The notes beneath the pieces were generated by a model that worked only from the letters and a program-made list of their open reading frames with translations, did no database searches and was not told the DNA's origin. Below, one piece after another: positions 43,631 to 52,300 of a stretch of 64,000 nucleotides of DNA (the first letter of the stretch is position 1; each line of letters begins with the position of its first letter). The translations under genes were made by a program, and so were the position numbers. The stretch lies in assembly GCF_013407955.1 (NCBI RefSeq), contig NZ_JACCBU010000001.1:806001-870000 (forward strand), in the 5' to 3' direction. Source of the DNA: Microlunatus parietis (GTDB lineage Bacteria; Actinomycetota; Actinomycetes; Propionibacteriales; Propionibacteriaceae).

Positions 43631-43907
43631 ACCCGGGACTGACCTCGAAGACACCGAGAACTCATCGGCCAACCCCGCTGCGCAGTGAACTTCCGCCGGT
43701 GAGTGGGAGTGCTCGCCGGGAGTTGACCGTGTTGGGGATTCAGCCCGTTCACCAAACGACACGTACTGCTGCGGATTTCCGCCGCCACGAGAGGCCCGTC
43801 GCAGATTCCGCGGCGACAGGCTGCATCGACCGGACGGCGCCGACCTGAGCCCTCGACGCGACAACCCTGCGCGTCCCGTCCGGTTCGCACCAGTCCAGGC
43901 AGGAGGT
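43631..43907. other. Non-coding stretch left of the IS30 element
   Basis: No gene with family support is seen on either strand. The sequence has a TTGACC at 43724 that could be a -35 element, but no downstream plus-strand gene follows before the IS element. Confidence 0.4.
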
Positions 43908-45289
43908 GGTGTCACAAATCTGCAAGGCAACCACTGCCCGAAGGCCGGCGGATTCAAGCTGCTTTCGCAACAGTGATTAGTTGAGCAAGCTTCTCAGCGG
44001 GGGTCTGGTATCAAGATCTTGCGGGGGCGGGTGTTGAGGAGGTGTTCGGCTTCGGCGACTTGCTCGTCGGTGATCTTGGTGAAGTCGGTGCCTTTGGGGA
44101 AGAACTCTCGGAGCAGGCCGTTGCCGTTCTCGTTGGTCGGGCGTTGCCAGGGCGAGTGGGGATCGCAGAAGAACACGGGGCAACCGGTCGCGATGGTGAA
44201 CCGGGCGTGGTCGGCCATCTCCACGCCTTGGTCCCAGGTCAGGGACCGCCACAACGCTGCCGGGAGCCGGGCGGCCATCTCGGTGAGCCGGTCGGTCACG
44301 GTCGCGGCGTCATGGACGGTGATCCGGCTGATCAGGCAGAACCGGGTGGTGCGTTCGAACAGGGCGATCAGCGCCGAGCGTTGGTTACCGCCGCCGATGA
44401 TCAGGTCGCCTTCCCAGTGACCGGGCACGGCCCGATCCTCGGCCTCGGCCGGGCGGGCGGTGATGGTGGCGGTGCCGATCCAGGACCGGTTCGACCGTGG
44501 TCCGAGTTTGGACCGTGGCCGGCGGCTGGTCCGGCCCGACCGCAGCGCTTTCTCCACGGCCAGTTCGTGGCGTAGCGCCCCGGCGCCCTGCACGTAGAGG
44601 GCCTGGTAGATCGTTTCGTGGCTCACCTGCATAGCGTCACGCCCGGCGAAGTCCAGGGCCAGCCTGCCGGCGATCTGCTCGGGTGACTGCTTGGCATTCA
44701 GCCGGGCGATCAACTCGTCCCACAACTCGGTCCCGGGCCTGATCTTGACCCGGTCCGACTTCGGCCGACGACGCCGCTCGTCGGCCAGCCGCTGGGCGAT
44801 CTTGGGCCGGTAACGACCGTCCACGCTGCCGGCCTCGATCTCACGCTTCACCGTGGACCGGTGCACCCCCAACGCCCGGGCGATCGCGGCAGGCCGCCAC
44901 TGGTCCCGGAGCCGGACCGCGATCACCACCCGCCCGGCCAGCGTCAACCGGCCGTTCTCAGCCAGATAGTCCCCCTCCGGCAGCACCCGCGGAGGCCGCG
45001 CCCGCGGTGACCGCCGAAACGCACTGACCCCAGCGATCCCGCCGATCCGGCCCGGCTGCAACTCCATACCGGCCAGATTGGCCCACCGCACCACGCTCCG
45101 ATAGGAAATCCCGACCCGGCGCGCCGCACCACGACACGACTCACCCGCCGCCACCAACGCCAACACCCGCGCCCGCACTCCAGCATCGACCGCCACAACA
45201 ACCTCCCAAGACCGTTGTTGCGACGACCGTCTGAGCCCGCCGCCGCGAAATCGATGGCAAGGCCTGTTCCATTGCAGGTTTGTGTCACC
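43908..45289 (-). mobile_element. IS30-family insertion sequence
   Basis: The 1.38-kb element carries one transposase gene. The left end (43908-43931) reads GGTGTCACAAATCTGCAAGG onward, and the right end read inward (45289 down to 45266) is GGTGACACAAACCTGCAATG onward. They match at about 19 of 24 positions, consistent with IS30-family terminal inverted repeats. A short target duplication could not be recognised with confidence, so the outermost bases may be off by a few. Confidence 0.8.
43994..45196 (-). CDS. IS30-family transposase
   Basis: This 400-residue DDE recombinase starts at GTG 45196, with GGGAGG 5 bases upstream. The N-terminal DNA-binding part has a helix-turn-helix (AAIARALGVHRSTVKREIEAG) and the IS30 pattern (SPEQIAGRL...VSHETIYQALYVQGAGALRHEL). 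The catalytic core has GHWEGDLIIGGG (first Asp), SLTWDQGVEMADH (second Asp) and NENGNGLLREFFPKGTDF (Glu). All residues are intact, so the element may still be active. Confidence 0.95.
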   Translation of the reverse strand: MAVDAGVRARVLALVAAGESCRGAARRVGISYRSVVRWANLAGMELQPGRIGGIAGVSAFRRSPRARPPRVLPEGDYLAENGRLTLAGRVVIAVRLRDQWRPAAIARALGVHRSTVKREIEAGSVDGRYRPKIAQRLADERRRRPKSDRVKIRPGTELWDELIARLNAKQSPEQIAGRLALDFAGRDAMQVSHETIYQALYVQGAGALRHELAVEKALRSGRTSRRPRSKLGPRSNRSWIGTATITARPAEAEDRAVPGHWEGDLIIGGGNQRSALIALFERTTRFCLISRITVHDAATVTDRLTEMAARLPAALWRSLTWDQGVEMADHARFTIATGCPVFFCDPHSPWQRPTNENGNGLLREFFPKGTDFTKITDEQVAEAEHLLNTRPRKILIPDPR

Positions 45290-45505
45290 TGGGCCAAGAC
45301 GCGGCCTGACCTTCCACGCTCGACGTTGGGCCGCCCGGCACCGGGCCCCGTCCGACCTGCAACGCCCTTGGGCCCCATTCCGCAACAGGCTCAAAGTCCG
45401 GCTGAAACTCACTCCGGGTGTGCGCCTCGAGCCAGGTCAGGACCGCAAGACTCGTTCGCGATGGTTCCTTACTGACCGAACTCTGCAACGCCCTGCGGCG
45501 GAATC
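45290..45505. other. Non-coding stretch right of the IS30 element
   Basis: An open minus-strand frame here (TSLAVLTWLEAHTRSEFQPD and onward) lacks a start and a family match. It may be a fragment cut off by the IS30 insertion. Nothing else is supported. Confidence 0.35.
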
Positions 45506-46348
45506 TCACCGAAGACTGCGCCAGTAGCCGCAGAACATGACGCGATCTTTCGGGGTGCCGGTTCGGACCCAGTGCCGGCGGAGGCCGGAGGCCAGCGACT
45601 GCTCCCCCACCACCCAGCCGTAGCCGGTGCTGTCGGGGCCGGCGAGGTCGGTGGCGACGGCGAGGGCGGCTTGGCCGGGGACGGCGGTCGGGTCGGCTCG
45701 CGTCACCCAGGTGACCTCGACACCGAACGGCACCGGCAGCTCCTGCCGGTCGCCGAGCGCAGGCACTTCGATCACGGCGACGCCTCGGGTGCCCTCCGGC
45801 AGCGAGGCCAGGATGGCGGCGGTGGCGGGCAGTCCGGTCTCGTCGGCGACCAGGATCACCCGGTCGGTGTCCGGCGGCGGGTTGAAGCCGACGCCCTCGT
45901 CGAGGATCGCGGCCACATCGCCCGGCTCGCACGTGTCTGCCCAGACCGTGGCCGGGCCAGCGGTGGCGTCGTCGCCAGAGCCGTTCGAACCCGAGCCGTG
46001 CCGGACGAAGTCGATGTCGAGTTCCGGGCCCTCGGGACCTATCGGCCGGAAGGCCCGCACGGTGTAGTTCCGCAGCACCGGCCGCTCCAGCTTGGCCACG
46101 GTCAGGAAGCGCGCGTACGACAGCGTCGTGAGCCGGCTCGGCACCCGGTCCAGGGTGCCACCGGGCACCGGCAGGAACAGCCGGAACCACTGGTCGAAGC
46201 CGAGCGGCACGAACCGTTCCAGCTCCGCTCCCCCGACGGTGACCCGCACGAAGTGCTCCGAGATCAGCTCCCGGCGCAGCACCCGTACCGTGATCAACTC
46301 GGTGGTCTCCGGCTTGATCCGTCGAGCCGTGAGATTCGTCCGCGCCAC
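45506..46348 (-). CDS. Siderophore-interacting protein (ViuB/SIP-type ferric reductase)
   Basis: This 280-residue flavoprotein releases iron from imported ferric siderophores by reduction. It starts at GTG 46348 behind GAGGAGGG. The FAD-binding barrel contains PVLRNYTVRAFRP (RxYTxR motif) and the reductase half contains VILVADETGLPATAAILASLP and the C-terminal GYGWVVGEQSLASGLRRHWV...GYWR, all diagnostic of the SIP family. A DtxR/IdeR-like box lies just upstream, so expression should rise under iron starvation. It would cooperate with importers such as the operon at 4.6-8.9 kb. Confidence 0.93.
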   Translation of the reverse strand: MARTNLTARRIKPETTELITVRVLRRELISEHFVRVTVGGAELERFVPLGFDQWFRLFLPVPGGTLDRVPSRLTTLSYARFLTVAKLERPVLRNYTVRAFRPIGPEGPELDIDFVRHGSGSNGSGDDATAGPATVWADTCEPGDVAAILDEGVGFNPPPDTDRVILVADETGLPATAAILASLPEGTRGVAVIEVPALGDRQELPVPFGVEVTWVTRADPTAVPGQAALAVATDLAGPDSTGYGWVVGEQSLASGLRRHWVRTGTPKDRVMFCGYWRSLR

Positions 46349-46373
46349 AGCAACCCTCCTCGCAATGAGAAGG

Positions 46374-46392
46374 TTAGGTTACCCTATCCAAA
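46374..46392. promoter_or_regulatory. DtxR/IdeR-like iron box
   Basis: TTAGGTTACCCTATCCAAA agrees with the actinobacterial IdeR/DtxR consensus at about 14 of 19 positions, with the strongest match in the TTAGGTTA half. It lies 26 bases upstream of the SIP start and overlaps the stop codon of the upstream CPBP gene. Confidence 0.75.
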
Positions 46393-47448
46393 CTGCTGTT
46401 GGGGCAGCGGCGGAACGGTTCGCCTGATCTTGAGCCGGGACGCGACCAGCAAGGCCAGCAGGGCGAACAGGGCGAAGCCGCCGACGTCGAAGGCCGCGTT
46501 CTCCCAGCCGATCTCGCGGATCCCGCGGGTCGCGGAGATCGTCCCGGTCAGCCCGGCCAGCAGATAGGCCAGCACGTTGTTCGCGACGTGTGCCCCGATG
46601 CCCGCCTCCAGGCCGCCGGTCCGCCAGACCAGGATCGCGGCCAGCAGCCCGAACGCGAACCGGTCGACGAACAGCGCCGGGTTCTGCACGCCGTGGAACA
46701 GCGCGAAGATCAACGACGAGGCGAGGATGCCGAACCATGGAGTCTTCATCACGCTGCCCAGCGCCTGCAGCAGGTAACCGCGGAAGAAGACCTCCTCGGC
46801 CGCCGCCTGCAGCGGCGAGGTCAGGATGATCACGATCAGGAACAGCCAGAAATGATCATTGAGCTTGATCACCGGGACGCCCTCGACCAGCGTCGAGAGT
46901 CCCTGGATCAGCACCGGAGCGACGATGCCGAGGGCAAGGCAGATCGCGAAATAGCGGCCGCGCAGGTGTGACTGGACCGAGATCAGCCAGCGCGGATTGA
47001 CCCGGTGGACCAGCGGCATCAGCACCGCGCAGATCACGATCAAGGTGGCCAGGCCGAGGTTTGCGCCGAGCATGCCGACCGGCGTCTCGAACCGCGTGGC
47101 GGCCGCCACATAGTCCCCGTACGGTGTCTGCGGCGAGCCGACCGCCCAGAAGCCGAACACGATGGCCTGGTTGATCACCGTCGTCAGGAGCAGGAACAGG
47201 GCCAGGCCGCAGGCGACGCCGAGTAGCGACCGCCACCAGGCCGAACCGGGCACCCGGAGCAGTTGCGGGTACGTCAGCCCGGCGGCCGGAACCTCCAGCG
47301 CGTCGTCGAACCTGCCGCCCGGAGCGCTCCCGGCGGACGAGGCCTTCGGCTGCGGCCGCGGCGCCGGAGGCTTCGCGGGAGCCTTCGGTTCGGCCGCGCC
47401 GCCGCGGACCGCCGGATTGCCGGACCGCTGCCGGCGTCGATCGTTCAT
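46384..47448 (-). CDS. CPBP-family intramembrane protease (type II CAAX-like)
   Basis: This 354-residue integral membrane protein has a Pro/Ala-rich cytoplasmic N-terminus of about 60 residues and then about eight helices. The metalloprotease-like motifs are QAAAEEVFFRGYLLQAL (EExxxR), SSLIFALFHG (second His motif) and GAHVANN (H-x-x-x-N). The family cleaves membrane peptides or acts in immunity and maturation pathways; the substrate is unknown. Start overlaps the gltX stop by 4 bases. Confidence 0.9.
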   Translation of the reverse strand: MNDRRRQRSGNPAVRGGAAEPKAPAKPPAPRPQPKASSAGSAPGGRFDDALEVPAAGLTYPQLLRVPGSAWWRSLLGVACGLALFLLLTTVINQAIVFGFWAVGSPQTPYGDYVAAATRFETPVGMLGANLGLATLIVICAVLMPLVHRVNPRWLISVQSHLRGRYFAICLALGIVAPVLIQGLSTLVEGVPVIKLNDHFWLFLIVIILTSPLQAAAEEVFFRGYLLQALGSVMKTPWFGILASSLIFALFHGVQNPALFVDRFAFGLLAAILVWRTGGLEAGIGAHVANNVLAYLLAGLTGTISATRGIREIGWENAAFDVGGFALFALLALLVASRLKIRRTVPPLPQQQFG

Positions 47449-48953
47449 CCGCCGAGGCCTGACCGCGCCGCGGTGAGCCGGGCCAGCGTCGACTCGCGCC
47501 CGAGCAACTCCAGGGACTCGAACAGCGGCGGCGAGATCCGCTTCCCGGTGACCGCGGCCCGGACCGGGCCGAACGCGTGCCGCGGCTTCAGGCCGAGGCC
47601 GTCCACCAGGGCCGACCGCAGAGCGGCCTCGATCGCCTCATGATCGAATTCCTGGAGTCCGGACAAGGCGGTGATCGTCGCGTCGAGGACCGGGACGGAG
47701 TCTGCCTTCAACCCGGCGTCGGCGGCGATGATGATCTTGTCGTCGGCGGTGAACAGGAAGTCGATCATGGCGACCGAGTCGGACAGCGTGTTGATCCGCT
47801 CCTGGATCAGCGGCGCCACGTCGGTGATCAACTTCCGCTCCGCATCGGTCGCCGGGTCGCCGATCAGGCCGGTGCGGCCGAGGAATCCGGACAGGTGCTC
47901 GACGAACTCGGCGGGCGCGAGCATCCGGATGTGCTCGGCGTTGATCGCCTCGCACTTCTTCGGGTCGAACCGGGCCGGGCTGGCGTTAACCTTGCGGATG
48001 TCGAATGCCTGCACCATCTCGGCGATGGTGAACACGTCGCGGTCGTCGGCGATCCCCCAGCCGAGCAGGGCGAGATAGTTGAGCAGCCCCTCCGGCAGGT
48101 AGCCCTTCTCCTGGTACTCGGCCAGGCCGCCGCCCTGGTCCCGCTTGGACAGTCGCTTGTTGCCCTCGCCCAGCACGGTCGGCAGGTGCCCGAAGATCGG
48201 GATCCGGCCCGGCCCGACGCCGATCTCCGCGAGGGCCCGGTAGAGCACGATCTGGCGCGGCGTGGACGGCAGCAGGTCCTCGCCGCGGAGCACGTGGGTG
48301 ATCCCCATCAGCGCGTCGTCGACGGGGGTGACCAGCGTGTAGAGCGGATTCCCGTTCGCCCGCACGATGACGTAGTCCTGCTGGTGCGCGGCGTCGAACG
48401 AGACGTCGCCGCGGACCAGGTCGGTGAACGTGATCGCGCCGGACTCGGGCATCTTCATCCGGATCACGTACGGCTTGCCCTGGGCCTCGAACTCGGCCAC
48501 CTGCTCGGGCGTCAGGTTGCGGTGGATGCCGTCGTACCCCTGCGGAGCGCCCTTCGGCCGGTCCTTCTGCCGCGCCTCCAGCTCGGCGGGCGTGTCGAAG
48601 CACTTGTACGCCAGCCCCGCCTCGAGCAGCTTCGCCGCGACCTCGGCGTGGAGCTCACGCCGCTCCGACTGCAGGTACGGCCCGAACTCCCCGCCCTTCT
48701 CCGGACCCTCGTCCCAGTCCAGACCGAGCCAGCGCAGCGAGTCGTAGATGTTGCGGTAGGACTCGGCCAGGTTGCGTTCGGCGTCGGTGTCCTCGATCCG
48801 CAGGACGAAGGTGCCGCCGTGGTGCCGGGCGAAAACCCAGTTGTACAAGGCACTCCGGACGTTGCCGATGTGCAGGTTGCCGGTCGGCGACGGCGGGAAC
48901 CGGACGCGGACCTGTTCGGGTGCCAGGTCACCCAGCACCGGGTCGGGGGTCAT
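47445..48953 (-). CDS. gltX: Glutamate--tRNA ligase
   Basis: This 502-residue class I aminoacyl-tRNA synthetase charges tRNA-Glu. The HIGH-type motif is FPPSPTGNLHIGN (His28-Asn31), and the KMSKS-type motif is NKRLSKRD (266-272). IEDTDAERN and the anticodon-binding C-terminal domain (GLKPRHAFGPVRAAVTGKRISPPLFESLELLGRE) are canonical. Start ATG 48953. No gatCAB genes are visible here. It is followed with a 4-base overlap by the CPBP gene and preceded by an FAH-family gene. Confidence 0.97.
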   Translation of the reverse strand: MTPDPVLGDLAPEQVRVRFPPSPTGNLHIGNVRSALYNWVFARHHGGTFVLRIEDTDAERNLAESYRNIYDSLRWLGLDWDEGPEKGGEFGPYLQSERRELHAEVAAKLLEAGLAYKCFDTPAELEARQKDRPKGAPQGYDGIHRNLTPEQVAEFEAQGKPYVIRMKMPESGAITFTDLVRGDVSFDAAHQQDYVIVRANGNPLYTLVTPVDDALMGITHVLRGEDLLPSTPRQIVLYRALAEIGVGPGRIPIFGHLPTVLGEGNKRLSKRDQGGGLAEYQEKGYLPEGLLNYLALLGWGIADDRDVFTIAEMVQAFDIRKVNASPARFDPKKCEAINAEHIRMLAPAEFVEHLSGFLGRTGLIGDPATDAERKLITDVAPLIQERINTLSDSVAMIDFLFTADDKIIIAADAGLKADSVPVLDATITALSGLQEFDHEAIEAALRSALVDGLGLKPRHAFGPVRAAVTGKRISPPLFESLELLGRESTLARLTAARSGLGG

Positions 48954-48974
48954 CGAGCTTTCCTTACGGTTCGT

Positions 48975-49796
48975 TCAGGTGGTCGGAGTGCTGGTCCCGG
49001 AACCGCCGGTGACCAGGTTGGTCAGGATACCGATCCCGTCGATCTCGACGCTGACCTCCTGGCCCGCCTTCATCACACCGACGCCTTCCGGGGTCCCGGT
49101 CAGGATCACGTCGCCGGGCAACAGGGTCGTGTAGGAGGAGATGTATTCGATCAACTCCGGGATCTTGCGGATCATCAGGCTGGTCGAGCCGTGCTGCCGT
49201 TCCTCGCCGTCCAGCGTGGTCCGGATCGTGAGGTCGCTGACCTCCTCGATGCTCTGGTGGGTGGTGATCCAGGGACCGAGCGGGCAGAACGTGTCGTACC
49301 CCTTGGCCCGCGCCCACTGGCCGTCGGACTTCTGCAGGTCCCGGGCGGTGACGTCGTTGGCGACCGTGTAGCCGAAGATCACGTCCTTGGCCCGGGCGGC
49401 CGGCACCTCCTTGGCGATCCGGCCGATCACGATCGCCAGCTCGCCCTCGAAGCTGACCTCGTTGCTGGTGTCGGGATGGATGATCGACTCCCCCGGGCCG
49501 ATCACCGACGTGTTCGGCTTGAAGAACGTGAGCGGTACGGCCGGCACCTCGTTGCCGAGCTCGGCCGCATGCGCCGCGTAGTTCCGGCCGACCGCGACGA
49601 TCTTGCTGCGCGGGATCACCGGGGCGAGCAGCCGGACCGCGTCGAGCTCGATCCGTTCGCCGGTCAGCTGGACCGGCGTCGCGAGCGGGTCGCCGTTGAG
49701 CACCGCCACGGTGTCGGGATGCTGGCCGCCGTCCTCGGCGAGTTCGACGATGCCGTACTGCGGGTCCGATCCGGTCGAGAAACGAGCGATACGCAT
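48975..49796 (-). CDS. Fumarylacetoacetate hydrolase family protein
   Basis: This 273-residue enzyme starts at ATG 49796. The FAH core begins KIVAVGRNYAAHAAELGNE, with metal ligands in the region EVSFEGELAIVIGR and NDVTARDLQKSDGQWARAKGYDTFCPLGPW, and the end is LLPGDVILTGTPEGVG. Members cleave C-C bonds in acylpyruvates or decarboxylate and hydrate ring-cleavage products; the exact substrate (fumarylpyruvate, 2-hydroxyhepta-2,4-diene-1,7-dioate or similar) cannot be told. It is commonly adjacent to gltX in actinobacteria. Confidence 0.92.
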   Translation of the reverse strand: MRIARFSTGSDPQYGIVELAEDGGQHPDTVAVLNGDPLATPVQLTGERIELDAVRLLAPVIPRSKIVAVGRNYAAHAAELGNEVPAVPLTFFKPNTSVIGPGESIIHPDTSNEVSFEGELAIVIGRIAKEVPAARAKDVIFGYTVANDVTARDLQKSDGQWARAKGYDTFCPLGPWITTHQSIEEVSDLTIRTTLDGEERQHGSTSLMIRKIPELIEYISSYTTLLPGDVILTGTPEGVGVMKAGQEVSVEIDGIGILTNLVTGGSGTSTPTT

Positions 49797-49818
49797 GGCG
49801 ACACAGTAGCCGCAGCCG

Positions 49819-50196
49819 TCAGCCCGGCTGGTGGGCGTGGTGGTACACGTCGAGCAGCGGCCGGACCTCGATACTGCACGGCGCCGGCAGCAGCCGGGCC
49901 GCCGCCACAGCCGCCTCCAGATCGGGCTGCTCGATGACATAGATCCCGTGCGGCTGCAGGTCCGTTTCGGTGTACGGTCCCGGAGCCGCGACCCGGTCGG
50001 CCGCTGACCCCGGCCGCAGCGTGACGGCCTGGTCGGGACGGGCCAGGGCGTCGCCGTAATGCACCGACCCGCGTTCCCGCACCGTGGCGACGAAGGCGCC
50101 GTAGGCATCGAGCACCGCCTGCTGCTCGGAGTCCGTCATCGCCTCCCATCGATCGAAGTGGGCCGGCTCCGCCATCGTGATCAGAAACATGGGCAT
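49819..50196 (-). CDS. YCII-related (DGPF-domain) protein
   Basis: This 125-residue dimeric alpha-beta barrel protein begins MPMFLITMAEPAHFDRWEAMTDSEQQAVLDAYGAFVATVRERG, and contains GPYTETDLQPHGIYVIEQPDLEAAVAAARLLPAP, the standard YCII/DGPF pattern (G-P-[YF]-x-E-...-G-x-[YF]-x-[IVL]-x-x-x-d-x-x-x-A). Family members are often next to ECF sigma factors or act as small stress enzymes; function is unproven. It ends 23 bases before the FAH gene start. Confidence 0.88.
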   Translation of the reverse strand: MPMFLITMAEPAHFDRWEAMTDSEQQAVLDAYGAFVATVRERGSVHYGDALARPDQAVTLRPGSAADRVAAPGPYTETDLQPHGIYVIEQPDLEAAVAAARLLPAPCSIEVRPLLDVYHHAHQPG

Positions 50197-50255
50197 GGTC
50201 CGATCATCGCAGCCGGAGTCACCCGCGCCGGGCCGACTCAGGCATACTCGCTCGC

Positions 50256-51542
50256 ATGACGGCAGAGCCCTTCGACACGGTCGATCTGATCCGGACCAAG
50301 CGCGACGGCGGGGTTCTCGCCGAGGCGGAGATCGACTGGCTGATCGACGCCTACACCCGCGGCGCGATTGCCGAGGAGCAGATGTCGGCGCTGGCGATGG
50401 CGATCTTCTTCCGCGGACTCGACGGCACCGAGCTGGCCCGGTGGACCCAGGCCATGATCAACACCGGCGAGCGGCTCGACTTCTCCGGGCTATCCCGGCC
50501 GACCGCGGACAAGCACTCGACCGGCGGGGTGGGCGACAAGATCACGTTGCCGCTGGCGCCGCTGGTGGCGGCCTGCGGGGTCGCGGTGCCGCAGCTGTCC
50601 GGGCGCGGACTCGGCCACACCGGCGGCACGCTGGACAAGCTGGAGTCCATCCCGGGCTGGCAGGCGAAGCTCAGCAACGAGGCGATGCTGCGGCAGCTGG
50701 AGGACGTCGGCGCGGTGATCTGCGCCGCCGGGGCCGGGCTGGCGCCGGCCGACGCGAAGCTGTACGCGCTCCGCGACGTCACCGGGACGGTCGAGTCGAT
50801 CCCGCTGATCGCGTCGTCGATCATGAGCAAGAAGATCGCCGAGGGCACCGGGGCCCTGGTGCTGGACGTGAAGGTCGGGTCCGGTGCGTTCATGAAGCAG
50901 CCCGAGGATGCCCGGGCCCTGGCCCGGACCATGGTCGAGCTCGGCGGCGCGGCCGGCGTGCGTACGGTGGCGCTGGTCACCGACATGTCGACGCCGCTCG
51001 GGCTGACCGCCGGCAACGCGCTCGAGGTCGCCGAATCGGTCGAGGTGCTGGCCGGCGGCGGCCCGGCCGACGTGGTCGAGCTGACCCTCGCCCTGGCCCG
51101 GGAGATGCTCGCCGCCGCCGGCCGCGATGATCAGGATCCGGCCGACGCGCTGGCCTCCGGCCGGGCGATGGACGTCTGGCGTTCCATGATCAGCGCGCAG
51201 GGCGGCGACCCGGACGCGGCGCTGCCGACCGCCCGGGAGACCGAGGTGATCACCGCGCCGGCGGACGGGATCCTGGCCACGCTGGATGCCTACGCGGTGG
51301 GGATCGCGGCCTGGCGGCTGGGTGCCGGCCGGGCCCGCAAGGAGGATCCGGTGCAGGCCGCGGCCGGGGTCCAGCTGCACGCCAAGCCCGGTGATCGGGT
51401 GACCACGGGTCAGCCGTTGATCACGCTGCATACCGACACGCCGGAGCGCTTCGGCCGGGCCCGGGAGGCGCTGGACGGCGGCTGGTCGATCGCCGACGCT
51501 TCCGTACCGGAGCGCACGGTGATCATCGACCGGCTCGCCTGA
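50256..51542 (+). CDS. deoA: Thymidine phosphorylase
   Basis: This 428-residue enzyme converts thymidine and phosphate to thymine and deoxyribose-1-phosphate in nucleoside salvage. Key motifs are KHSTGGVGDKITLPLAPLVAACGV (phosphate binding), LSGRGLGHTGGTLDKLES (the signature), and VDL..SIMSKKIAEGTGALVLDVKVGSGAFMK. A C-terminal PYNP-type domain (AWRLGAGRARKEDPVQAAAGV) follows. It stands alone and divergent from the YCII gene. A pyrimidine-nucleoside phosphorylase with broader specificity is the alternative. Confidence 0.95.
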   Translation: MTAEPFDTVDLIRTKRDGGVLAEAEIDWLIDAYTRGAIAEEQMSALAMAIFFRGLDGTELARWTQAMINTGERLDFSGLSRPTADKHSTGGVGDKITLPLAPLVAACGVAVPQLSGRGLGHTGGTLDKLESIPGWQAKLSNEAMLRQLEDVGAVICAAGAGLAPADAKLYALRDVTGTVESIPLIASSIMSKKIAEGTGALVLDVKVGSGAFMKQPEDARALARTMVELGGAAGVRTVALVTDMSTPLGLTAGNALEVAESVEVLAGGGPADVVELTLALAREMLAAAGRDDQDPADALASGRAMDVWRSMISAQGGDPDAALPTARETEVITAPADGILATLDAYAVGIAAWRLGAGRARKEDPVQAAAGVQLHAKPGDRVTTGQPLITLHTDTPERFGRAREALDGGWSIADASVPERTVIIDRLA

Positions 51543-51622
51543 CCGGCGAAGGACTCCGATGCCGATATCGCGCGCTCGACATCTCCGGGGCGTTTTCCGA
51601 TCACCGAAGCGTCGACGGTGAT

Positions 51623-52300
51623 TCAGCCGACGTTGCCGTACCGGGAGAATAGGTTGTGCTCGTAGGCGAAGATCACCAGCTGGGCTCGGTCGTGCACGGA
51701 CAGCTTGGCCATGGACCGGTTGATGTGGGTCTTCACGGTGAGCGGGCTGATCACGAGGTGCTCGGCGATCTCGTCGTTGGACAGCCCGCGGGCCACCAGG
51801 ACGACGATCTCCAGTTCCCGTTCGGTCAGCCCGGCCGCCTCCGGCGTGATCTCCGGCACGGTCTGCGGGGTCCGCGGGACGAACCGGTCGATCAGGGCCC
51901 GGGTGGCGCGGGCCGAGAGCAGGGCCTCGCCACGTGCGATCGTCCGGACCGCCTGGACGAGTTCGTCGGGGCCGGCGCCCTTGCCGACGAAGCCGCTCGC
52001 CCCCGCCCGCAGCGCCTGGAACACGTAGTGATCATCTTCGAACGTGGTCAGGATCAGCACCTGGCAGCCGGCCGTCTCCGGGTCGTCCATGATCATCCGG
52101 GTGGCCTCGATGCCGTCCATCCCGGGCATCCGGATGTCCATCACGACCACGGCCGGGCGCAGCGTCCGGACCAGCTGCACCGCCTCGGCGCCGTTGCGGG
52201 CCTCGCCCAGCACGGTGAGCTCGGGGTCGCCGTCGAGCAGGCTGCGGACGGCCGACCTGATCAAGGCCTGGTCGTCCACAATGATCACGCCGACCGTCAT
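51623..52300 (-). CDS. NarL/LuxR-type response regulator
   Basis: This 225-residue regulator starts at ATG 52300, overlapping the kinase stop by one base. The receiver domain has the acidic pair DD (9-10), phosphoacceptor Asp55 (VVVMDIRMPGMDG), Thr (LTTF) and Lys (VGKGA). The C-terminal LuxR HTH is LTERELEIVVLVARGLSNDEIAEHLVISPLTVKTHINRSMAKL. It is the output of the kinase encoded just upstream and may control the divergent efflux operon at 53753. Confidence 0.95.
   Translation of the reverse strand: MTVGVIIVDDQALIRSAVRSLLDGDPELTVLGEARNGAEAVQLVRTLRPAVVVMDIRMPGMDGIEATRMIMDDPETAGCQVLILTTFEDDHYVFQALRAGASGFVGKGAGPDELVQAVRTIARGEALLSARATRALIDRFVPRTPQTVPEITPEAAGLTERELEIVVLVARGLSNDEIAEHLVISPLTVKTHINRSMAKLSVHDRAQLVIFAYEHNLFSRYGNVG

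Noticed and set aside
43961..45223. An inner TCGCAACA inverted pair (43965 and 45223) as IS30 ends
   Set aside because: Only eight bases match and similarity does not continue; the outer pair at 43908 and 45289 matches over about 24 bases.
43900..45295. Exact target-site duplication for the IS30 element
   Set aside because: Bases next to the inverted ends do not form an unambiguous short direct repeat, so none is claimed.
47577..49937. A 786-codon plus-strand frame opposite gltX and the FAH gene
   Set aside because: It is the complement of two textbook genes, with no hydrophobic core pattern, ribosome site or family match.
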